A stretch of 64,000 bases of DNA from Ostrinia nubilalis. Its lineage: Eukaryota; Arthropoda; Insecta; Lepidoptera; Crambidae. The stretch lies in contig NC_087119.1 in NCBI RefSeq assembly GCF_963855985.1, forward strand, positions 40,001 through 104,000, written 5' to 3'. Under the pieces are notes generated by a model. It saw only the letters and a list, made by a program, of their open reading frames with translations, did no database searches and had not been told where the DNA came from. A program made the translations under genes and the position numbers. Shown here piece by piece: positions 55,072 to 64,000 of this stretch. How positions within the stretch are numbered: the first letter of the stretch is position 1; each line of letters begins with the position of its first letter.

Positions 55072-58000
55072 TTATACATCCGCGTACTTAGACAATTTCT
55101 CGCGCAAGATGTGATTCTCCTTCTTCAGCAGCTCGACTTCTTGTCGCAGTCCCATATTCTGAAAAATTATACATAATATTTAAATAAATGAAATTGTACA
55201 ATGTAGCCTAATGACTTCAGGGAGAAAAGTTGAATGAGCTTAAACAATAATTATTTATGTCTTCAAACTTAAGTAATATTAACTACCTATATAAATTCAT
55301 CTATCTATACCATGTTTAACCCTCCCATAGAGGAGGGTGGAATTCAGTTGACCTCAAGACAGTGTTTCATTCACCAGTAGTTAGTAGTACCCAGTCAGTG
55401 GTAGGTAGGAGTGAGTGATAGCGCCTAGGAAGTGCGCAGGGTGAGGGAATTCCACCCTCCTCTATGGGAGGGTTAAACATTAATAATATACAGGGTGTTT
55501 ATTTCAATCCTCGCCATATTTATTTAGGTGATCTATTATGACTAAACGCATTATCCACCAAAAAAAAAATTACAAACGAAAGTGGCATTTTTAGCGAATA
55601 TTTTCCGTGCGACATCAACTATACTGTGGCTCGCAATACTGCAATACGTTTACACTGCGGCACCATCGAGCTACGCGGATCGCTCGCTTAGCATGTCGGA
55701 TAGCCTACTGAAGGAAGCCACGTAAAGTAGGTAGTGTAAATAGGTATTTTTGTTTGACTACCTTCTATTTTCTTGAATCGTATTCAAATAATGTCGAAAA
55801 TTATTTTTAAAATTCTACGTCTCTTGTAGGACTTCATTAGAAACAACCGAGCCGATCATTGGATTTTTTGAATGCAGAACAAGGCAGGCATTTGACCGCA
55901 ATCGCACTTGATGTTAAATTGATTGGTTACTTCGTGGGTGATATGCCCGTTCACATCGTGATACGCCGGCATTTCATGATCTGGCCATGTTACCATTCGC
56001 TCCCGTCAAACGATAAAGCGTTGAACGATATGGCTCGATATCGTTCAAACGCTAAACGTTTGACGATTTAGCCAGCGATACTTAGGCATAAATATGGTTT
56101 GTAAAGGTTTTCCATTGGAGGAACGTTTGATTTCACACACCGCACACAATTTAATGTATATTTCTGTAAAAAAATTTACTATTGCAATAAGTTTCCAATG
56201 TTATTACTCGTAGATGAGTAAACAAAGTGAAATGCCCGAAGACAGCGCCACCATCGGCGCGAAATGCAAACGGTTTCATGATATCCCGAACCTCGGTAAT
56301 GTAAACCTTTTTTTATTTTTGTGTTGTGTGTTTGTTATTAAGTGGGTAATATTTTCATAATGTAAGTTTAGAACATCTATGGATGTGACGAAAGAGTGGA
56401 TTCCTCACAATACAGGTTACTTAAACTTAAAGAGAGGAATTCCTCAACTACTTGTAACATTCGTACTAAGTGTCAATAAAATATTTTTCATTTTTTTCAT
56501 TTTCATTTTCATCTGCCCAGTTCTATTTGGGAATATCGACAAATACATAGGTACGTTGATTTCGTCGACCTGCTTTTTACTGGGCACATTGACATCGCGA
56601 TATGGATAAGGGCCGGCGTATCCCGATGTGCTCGGATCACTATGTGACTAATGGAATTCAACGATAGAAGTTAGAAGAACTCATTATTTAGTCATGATAT
56701 AAAGCTCTAATCGCATCTTTTTAGAGTTCCCAAAGAGTAAAAACGCGGCCTATTACTATTACTCGATTTGTCTAATGTTGTATAGATACCCTACGTACGC
56801 GAGTCCGACTCACACATGTGGGTAGTTAATACTTGGAAGCCGTGTGAAAAGATGACCATTACTGACCTCCTTCTCGAGATAGCCAGCCCGCAGCGCGATC
56901 TGGTTCTCCTTCATGCGGCGCGCGTCGCGGGAGCGCTTGGCGGCCATGTTGTTCTTCCGCCGGCGCGCCCAGTACTTGTCATCCTTCAGGTCGTCGGGCA
57001 CGAACTGCCGGCGACGTCGATATGGGTTAGCACGCCGCCACACACTCAAACCACCCTTCACCCACCAATAAATACAACAGCGTGTTACGGCTCGCGGGGA
57101 ACAGACTAAACAGTGAAGCACGTCTTACGTGGATCCCCTCTGGTTCACCTGTATCTTAACAGTATCATTCGACTTAAGTTGTTCAAGATTAACAATAAAG
57201 GTTTACTTGCATTTTAAAAAGCTGAAGGTTTTAGTAGAAAATCACGTATTTTGAAGTAGGTAATACAAACCTTTTAATATTTTATCATGTGAATTTTATT
57301 TAGAAAAGAAAGATTTATATTTTTTTTTAAGAATTACATTAATTGCAACCTTTATTGCATAAATTCCACTTACTATTTAGTCTTTTCCCATTTGAACTTA
57401 ATAATTATTATGTACATTTAAAATTCCGATAGATTTGTGAACCTTCCCATTTTATGTGAAAAATAAAAAACTCCACAACCAAAAACTTTATAAAGTGCGG
57501 TATGTGCTCGAGTGTGTTCGTTGGTAGTATACAGGGTGTTAGGTAAATGGGTATATGAGCCGACACTAGCCCATGTTAACATGGTCATATAAATGGTATG
57601 GTGAAGTCAGAAATTTGATATCATCATTTTAATATTTTTAATTTTCATAAAAAATAAATTTTATAAAATCCAATTTGTATGAAAAAAATAATAATTAAAA
57701 TGAAGATATCAATTTTCTGACTTCACCATACCATTTATATGACCATGTTAACATGGGCTAGTGTCGGCTCATATACCCATTTACCTAACACCCTGTATGT
57801 ATAAAATAACTATCTACTCATACGCCTCGTGCACAAACCGCGCCCGAGCGGAGCAGCTGCGAGTGACAGAGTCCCGATTATTGTCTGCAATTGCAAGTTT
57901 GGACGACAGAAAATTATTATCATTTCAACCTGTAGGAATGAATATCATTTATGAGGGCACAATTTGTCCGCTCTAATAGGCTTATTAAACTAGCATGTTA

Positions 58001-61000
58001 TCGCAGCTGAGAGCGGGAATAGTTGTTATGAACAATGTTCATAGATATCACTCGCAGCCCTCGGCCTCAGCTCGGCCCCCTCGGTCCACGACTGGTTCCT
58101 TAGCGGCGAACCAGCGATGGTTCGGACAAAGATTCATGTCAAACTACATAAGAACAACCATATTCCGAGAGCGCAGTAAAATTTAAAAAACATTTGCAAA
58201 TCTGAAATAATTGTAATATTATTAATTAAAACAATACGCGCGCTCGTTATGTGTAGCAAAAAGCAGTTTGAAAACTTCATAAATTACCTATGAAGTTTAC
58301 AAAATGTCCTTTGCTGTTTAATAGGTTGTCATATTATTCGGTTAGTCTAATGATAAAGCGTTAATAGAGCTCATGGGAGGGGATGGGAGCAAGGATGCAA
58401 CTGGTGCAATGTATTCTACCTTCTGACGAAAACCAGGTCTTTAATGCATTTGGCACTACCTGCGTCCAGTATATTCCAAACGGTGTTTTAATTAAAGATT
58501 TTTGTTGAGATCAAGAAAAGTAGTGTCCTTTCAAAGCAGTTTACAGGTTGGTTTTCATCCGATTACAAAGTGTATATTTAGCTTTTCCGACTACTTCCTC
58601 GGCGTTTAGTAAAGTAGGCCTCTGATGTACTATGGCATAGTGTAGACTCATCGTAATCCATGCGAGTCTGTTTTTTTGTAAAGGAGTTCAGCTATCTTTA
58701 TGTCGTTCACAAACTTTCGCGTCTAGAGCAAAATTATATAAGACTTATAAAATCGCCAAAAAATCTTGAAACGAGAAATTACTAGATAATGTTTTAGAAC
58801 ATTGTAAAAACAATATTAATTTCTTTTACTGGAGTAGTTTTTTGTGAACAAATTCAGCATTGAGTAATCAAGGCTAAATGTTTAGTTTATAATTTTTCAT
58901 AGCTTAAGTCATCATCATTACATAAAGCGCATCATTATGTGATTGATCCCTACAAATAGAAGTGACGACAGTAAAGTGCGTTCGTTAGTGTGTGTGCCGT
59001 GCGAGTGAGGGCAGGGGGTGAGGAGTCCGCTCCCCGCAGGCGGGTGGCGCATGCCGCTAGGAATGATCAGCGCACTAACTTCATTTACCTGTTTCCGGGA
59101 CTTCTTGATCATGGGCTGCGGCTTCAGCTCCTCGTCGGAGAAGGCGCGCGTCCGGGGGTCGAAGTCACGGCCCGACGATGCCATGGAGAATGCTGAAATC
59201 ATCGAGGCGGGACTGTTTAGTATTTAGTATTGTATAGCAAGAAAAGTCAACAAGCAGGCTAATTCAACAGACAGACCTTTAGATTTATTGTGAAAATTAA
59301 AATTATACACAAAGAAAGTGATTCGATTGTCAATTTATATCAGCTGCATTACCTAAGCAATTACCTACCTACATTTGCATTGGTATAATATATAGGTATC
59401 CCAGAGATAAAGATATCGTCCACTTGGAAATAATTAAAATTGATAGAGAAAATGATTAAAGATCGTATGAAGACCGAACTTTTGACAGTTGAAATTGAGA
59501 CAATTTCAATGGATGCAAGAGGCAGCAACGCACATACGCTGCAAGCGGTGAGTAGGAAGTTTAAGAAGAGAGTATACTGACTGGAGTCGGCAGGCGACAG
59601 CGGCGGGTTGATGGTGTCGGGGCTCATGCAGTCGGAGGGCGAGGGCGAGCGCTCGCGCTTGGTGACGGGCGCCGGCAGCCCCAGCGCCAGCCCCGCGCCC
59701 GCGCCGAAGCCGCCGCCGCCCAGGTGCGCGCCGCCCAGCCCCTCGCCCGGCATGCCATTCTCCGACAGGAACTCGTCTAGGTCCACGTACTGCAACACAC
59801 GCACCCGCGTCACACTCGGCACCCTGCGCGCGCACGCGCAAGGCACACTCGCGCAGCGTCACATCGTCGCACTTCGCCAATTCGCTTCCGCAAATAAACA
59901 TCTAATCCTATTAATTAAATATAATCAGCGTTCAAGCAGGGTCGGGATGGCAGAAGCGACTCTATTACCTAGTGCGGGCGGCGGTGGTTAGGAAGCCGAA
60001 AGACGCACACAGAACACGCAGTAGGTAATAAAGTGGCGATTACTGACTTCGTGTACCTTGAGATCGGGGTCGTAGGGCAACGTCTTGTCCCATAGGTTGG
60101 GGCCCAGGAAGGCAGCTTGCGCCTCCCAGAGCTCGTTGTCATCCTTCTTGTCTTCGAGCGCATCCTTACTGTTGACGGACTTGCCTGCAACAAGAAGCCT
60201 GACCGTGAGCGTCGCTGCGGGCGCGCCCACGCCAGGACGACACCAACCAGCGCGCTCGTTGATGCGTCCTGGAGAGAGGCCCGCGACCGCCGCCCGCGTC
60301 TTAGCCTACGGGACGCGCTGCCCGAGCGCACAGCAAGGGATGCGCGAGTTCGAGCACTCAATCAATATTGCACGCGTATCATTTACCATAAGAGAGTTGT
60401 TACACATAAAATCAATATAAAGTTATCATAATACTACAGTCGCTGTGCCAAATTCATAAGCAATTAACGAATGTCAAATATATTCGCGATAGCAGCATAA
60501 GAAATATGTAAGTAAATTAATACATACATAAAACTCATGGTTATCATGTTACACACAATTGTATGGAATGCATAACTATATAGGTATGTCAACAAAATAA
60601 TCTGTACACCAAAAACACGTCACAAACGCTACTTTTTTGTGTGAATATTCTACTTTTTTACAATTATTACGTTGTGAGGATACTCATAGAGATAGATAGA
60701 AATTGGCAAGGCAATTCATTGAGTGCATAGAGATTTCATATTATACATGATTACTATTGGTTGAGACTTTGAGGTAGTTACCGCGAGCGTTAACTTAGCC
60801 CGATGTTTAGCTACCGACAGCTAACTTCGGGATTAATTTCCGATGTGTGTAAATACAAATGAACGGGACGAGATCCACTATTCCCATTTCAAATATGAAG
60901 TAATTTGCACTTCAAAGTAGTCGACGCCAACAATGGAATAAGTTCGCGATTTGTTGGTCAACACAGAAGGTGTTGCGTGAAGTGACGTCACAAGTGACAG

Positions 61001-62663
61001 GTACCCGCGGGCGGGCGAGCGTAGCGCGCGCCAGCCGTGCTACGCGAGCGCTCCATGCACACGCAGCACGCTACGCCGGCGCTACGGAGGCCGACGCTAC
61101 GATTCCCGAACTACGCCCGCTACGCTACGATTCCCTATGCTACGAAGTCCCGTTACGACACAAACACAACACCCGTTAACCGTTTAGTAAAAAATAGTTC
61201 AAAATGTATCATCATTGTTAAATGTAAAAACGGATTAAATCAGGTAGGCTTTGTGATTGCCATGGTAACACAACTTCTTGACTCCTAGTTCCATACTTTG
61301 AAACGACGACACGCACTCATATGAATGAATCTTTTAAACGCTTTTGATTTAGTTATTTTTGCACTTATTCAATACCAGAGTGGGATAAGGTATTGGTTGG
61401 ACTCGCGTTAATAATCTTTTTGTCTAAATTTTTGTAACAACTCTAAGGTGGGTGAGATAGTAGTGCTGTGCTAGTAATATACATTGCTGAGTTTTATGAT
61501 TTTTTTCTTTTAATTGAAATGTTTCTGAATGTTGGCAATTTGGAATCTGTAAACATTTGGGCGAAAATATGATACATACAAATAACAATAATCTATTAGA
61601 AAATGTGACAGACGATAAGTGGCTCTCGCAGCGAGGGCGGGCGCGGAGGGGGCATGGGGGGGAGGGGGAGGGGGAGGGGGGCGCTCACGCGGCGCCGCAC
61701 GGGGCGCCCTCGGGCGGCCGCCACGTGACGCGCGGCGATTAGAAGCCTCCCGCGCGCCGCCAAATCTAAACTCGACGTTCATCCACGACTACCTGCTCTA
61801 TGTTTTTCAAATAGCTAGCACCGTAATGCAACTACTTTCACTTTCTAGCGTGTGCATTGCTGTGAGGCCGCTATGTAAACAGTCAGATAACAGTAGTGAT
61901 CGCGTCATTAACAGCTTCCATTGTATTACAGAATAAGTTTTGCTGTCATAAATTCAATAAAAATACGAGTACATAGGTAGGTACAAGCGAATAATGACGT
62001 TTTAGATTATTTAACTTTTTTTATTTAACTTTAACTGTCATGTTTTGAGACTGGCAATAACGCGCGGCAAGCGTGTCGTGAGTGTCGCTAATTATCGCAA
62101 CGTTTGAGGCGGTCCAAGGCGAGCCGGCGCATTAGCATAGCACGCGCCGGCGCAGCCTCTGTCTCATTCACCACTTATTAAATTACCTTACATTTCTGGC
62201 CTTAAGTATTCATTCATTGAGTAAATTTTAGGCAGAAATGCTGGTCCCAAAAAGGCAAGTAACATATTTTACAACTAAAGTACCTAACTTAAGAAAAAAT
62301 ACACCAGTGATTTAATTCGCACCAGTACAATTTTTTTTGTAACGTTTATTGTGTAATAAGTGGGATCTTGGGAAAACTATAGGTTATGAAGTGATGTCGA
62401 ATGTAAACGATAATCAGTAGAAACAATAACGGCCGTGGGAACCGATGCGTCTTGCGCGTTGAGTTTCCTCGTGAAAAAGCTGAGTGTGCGCGGGCGCAGC
62501 AGGGCGGGTGGCGCGGGGCGGGCGGGGCGGGGCGCGGGGTCAGGAAGCGGGAAGTAACCCAGTTGTCGGTTGCGTGCGCCGCCACGCTTTCCTCACCGTT
62601 CCGCGCGCCGCCACACGCACGTTGCACAACGCTGCGACTACCCGCGTCGGATGCCGGTCGCAT
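55072..62663 (-). CDS. Pdp1: PAR-domain bZIP transcription factor Pdp1
   Basis: Exons: 62663-62597, 60184-60057, 59789-59582, 59192-59089, 57004-56867, 55158-55072 (TAA); 243 residues, all phases agree. Residues 24-70 hold the first PAR-region motif ([14 protein letters not shown], then [14 protein letters not shown]). Next comes a Gly/Pro-rich segment and the second PAR block ([20 protein letters not shown], then [17 protein letters not shown]). The basic region follows at residues 183-199 ([13 protein letters not shown]), with a zipper at I205, L212, L219, L226 and L233. PAR bZIPs bind D-box sites (TTATGTAA-like) as dimers; Drosophila Pdp1 works in the circadian clock, growth and fat metabolism. 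The PAR block separates it from vrille. The first exon is less certain: the ATG at 62663 follows an in-frame TAA two codons upstream and its donor AACG|GTGAGG fits phase, but Pdp1 genes usually have several alternative first exons. Confidence 0.93.
55312..55480. mobile_element. MITE with perfect 34-base inverted ends
   Basis: ATGTTTAACCCTCCCATAGA then GGAGGGTGGAATTC at the left is exactly complemented at 55447-55480. 169 bases in the last intron of Pdp1, 154 bases upstream of the final exon. A run starting TATACAGGGTGTTTATTTCA follows at 55488. Confidence 0.9.
55520..56820. other. Last intron of Pdp1, no feature seen
   Basis: Between the MITE and the bZIP exon. Contains CCAGCGATA-like and GATATGGCTCGATATCGTTC phrases with local symmetry near 56000-56070, but no gene. 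Confidence 0.35.
57529..57798. mobile_element. Foldback MITE, TATACAGGGTGTTAGGTAAA ends
   Basis: The left arm, TACAGGGTGTTAGGTAAATG through CATATAAATGGTATGGTGAA, is fully complemented at 57710-57798. Arms of about 90 bases with an AT-rich loop of 90. In the intron between the two bZIP-side exons of Pdp1. Confidence 0.92.
57799..59088. other. Intron 4 of Pdp1, remainder
   Basis: No gene. A short GC-rich patch with CTCGCAGCCCTCGGCCTCAG is at 58050. Otherwise AT-rich unique-looking DNA. Confidence 0.35.
60420..61615. other. Intron 1 of Pdp1, AT-rich part
   Basis: No gene. A run of TACGCTACGATT-type and CTACGCTACGA phrases near 61040-61150 is weakly repetitive and GC-rich. CTGCATTGC-type signals are absent. 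Confidence 0.35.
61616..61755. promoter_or_regulatory. GC-rich island with an E-box in Pdp1 intron 1
   Basis: A G-rich tract (GGGGGGGAGGGGGAGGGGGA) followed by CpG-rich DNA with CCGCCACGTGACGCGCGG; CACGTG is at 61722-61727. Insect Pdp1 is a direct CLOCK/CYCLE target through E-boxes in Drosophila (family knowledge), so this is a reasonable candidate regulatory element or alternative promoter. Confidence 0.4.
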
Positions 62664-62885
62664 CGCTTATGACTGTCAGGTGTCCAGAGCGCTGGACGCG
62701 GCGGGGAGCGCTCTCACTCAGAGAAAGTGCGCACGCTGGGCTCTCCAATGACGACATCGCGCCTAACATTATGCACAAGTGATCGCGATCGTAAGATCGG
62801 GCGCGACCGCTTCCTGCGCGCGCGCACGCGTCTTGCGCTCGACGGCTCCGCGGCCATCGCGAGCGAGTGGCGGACTGCAGGTTGA
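62664..62885 (-). promoter_or_regulatory. GC-rich 5' region / putative promoter of Pdp1
   Basis: Directly upstream (minus strand) of the proposed first exon. A CpG-dense stretch (GCGCGACCGCTTCCTGCGCG, CGACGGCTCCGCGGCCATCG) falls to AT-rich DNA beyond 62885. No TATA box was identified. A second GC-rich patch is at 63585-63760. Confidence 0.4.
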
Positions 62886-63178
62886 TGCAATAACATGTGT
62901 TGGAACAATTGATGACAATAACATACAATTTATAACATACCTCGCGCATTTCATAATAGCTTTGACATTGACCATAAAGTGCACAGTAGGGATGGCTACC
63001 GAGGAGCAAATCTGATTTGTTCTACTACATAATTATACTCTATTTTTTGTCCTCAGTTATTATAAGATAGAATATAAGTATATTCATAGAATTTGACGTT
63101 AAAAATTAATCTCAGTCAGTAAATATTTTATTTAGTTACCTAATGTCATTTTTGTAATGTTTCCTTTATACTTTTCTT

Positions 63179-63319
63179 ATGACGCAAATACACTAAGTAT
63201 ACCTACATATAACGGGAAATTGATCGAGACTTATAGTGTAAACATGTACTTCGGGTAGATTCTGTGTGCGGGCTCGCTCTTCGTCTCGGTCAATTTCCCG
63301 CATAGTGTACTTGCGTCAT
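63179..63319. mobile_element. TIR element, ATGACGCAAATACACTA ends
   Basis: ATGACGCAAATACACTAAG and GGGAAATTGATCGAGA at the left are complemented by TCTCGGTCAATTTCCC and TAGTGTACTTGCGTCAT at the right. 141 bases, upstream of Pdp1; the left arm carries a 15-base insertion. Confidence 0.8.
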
Positions 63320-64000
63320 TAATAATTATCCAGATAGGTACTTGCAAAAAAATGAGTGGTTTACTTCAGAAGATATGTTCATAACGCCATTAATCACGAA
63401 ATTACTTTGGTATATTATTACTGTGTTTGCCAGTAGTGATGTATTTATTTATCAATCAACAATAAATTCATTAGATAATAAGTATACCATCAATTGTAAT
63501 ATAGTTATTAAAATGGATTAAAAAAGTACTGCTGGAAACTGTACATTTAATCCGTACGATTATTAAACTGTGAATTTTTCACCGGTCTCGGCTCGGGCGC
63601 TTAAGAAAGTAAAACCAGCGAGTGCATCTCATAATGAGCGCGGTTCAGCTCGATAATACCTAGTAACAGTCCCTGACCTATTCGCTCCGAGAGAAAGTGT
63701 CCGAATGCGCGGCGCGGGGCGCGAGGCTGCTCTGACGCACGACTCTCACTTTCTTTGGCAGGCGGTAGAAAGTGACGGCTCCCAAAATGCTCTCGTGATA
63801 ATGGTTTGCCAAAATTGCAAATCTAGCGAGATCTCTTATCATTCGATGAAATACTTCATGCATCGCGTTTCTGAGCTCTAAAGGTTGCAGGGGTGGACGG
63901 GTTTTCAGTCTCTATGCTTAAATAATGCGGTATTTGTGGATACGGTAGAACAGTACCTAATAGATAAGACTTTCTTCTTGAAAACCTTTGAAAATTGAGA
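63320..64000. other. Upstream flank of Pdp1, no gene seen
   Basis: AT-rich except for 63585-63760. The small open frame on the minus strand at 63678-63863 has no domain or splice support. Confidence 0.35.

Overview
This is a stretch of insect nuclear DNA, almost certainly from a moth or butterfly. Coding is split into short exons with GT-AG introns. The rest is AT-rich and packed with repeats typical of Lepidoptera: Helitron-like elements ending in GC-rich sequence plus CTAGT, a tRNA-derived SINE, RTE-type LINE remains, and many short inverted-repeat elements. Most open frames of 60-130 codons are chance or repeat-derived, so the genes were rebuilt from splice sites, codon phase and paralogue comparison.

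Four spliced genes can be supported. (1) 2837-11885, minus strand: the last eight exons of an unrecognised protein, all phase-compatible; its 5' end was not found. (2) 21409-27327, minus: a complete eight-exon SLC36/pathetic-type amino acid transporter (451 residues). (3) 39915-51008, plus: a second complete eight-exon transporter of the same family (462 residues). Genes 2 and 3 lie head to head about 12.6 kb apart and share introns 2-7 in position and phase, so they are an inverted gene duplication. (4) 55072-62663, minus: the PAR-domain bZIP factor Pdp1 (243 residues as modelled). It converges on gene 3 and is the clock- and metabolism-linked regulator of the window.

Layout: 1-12 kb holds the unknown gene with nested transposons in its introns (a piggyBac remnant in a Helitron-like element; a Tc1/mariner transposase split by about 1.7 kb of repeats). 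12-21 kb is almost all repeats: a block bounded by inverted repeats with a decayed RTE LINE inside it, then a 2.3-kb hairpin-forming inverted repeat. 21-27 kb is the first transporter. 27-31 kb holds a second large inverted repeat (1.9 kb) and smaller elements. 31-40 kb is the head-to-head intergenic region, with a GC-rich candidate first exon near 32.1 kb, a SINE, a 2.6-kb element with an 8-bp target duplication resembling the P superfamily, and another GC-rich candidate first exon near 38.4 kb. 40-51 kb is the second transporter, with two GC-rich islands in its introns. 51-55 kb is the convergent 3' region, and 55-64 kb is Pdp1 with its GC-rich promoter region.

The transporters would move amino acids across plasma or lysosomal membranes (family knowledge), and Pdp1 would regulate genes through D-box sites. 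Nothing in the sequence proves that Pdp1 controls the transporters. The most distinctive observations are the inverted transporter pair, the two kilobase-scale inverted repeats, the P-like element, and the chronology recorded by nested insertions.
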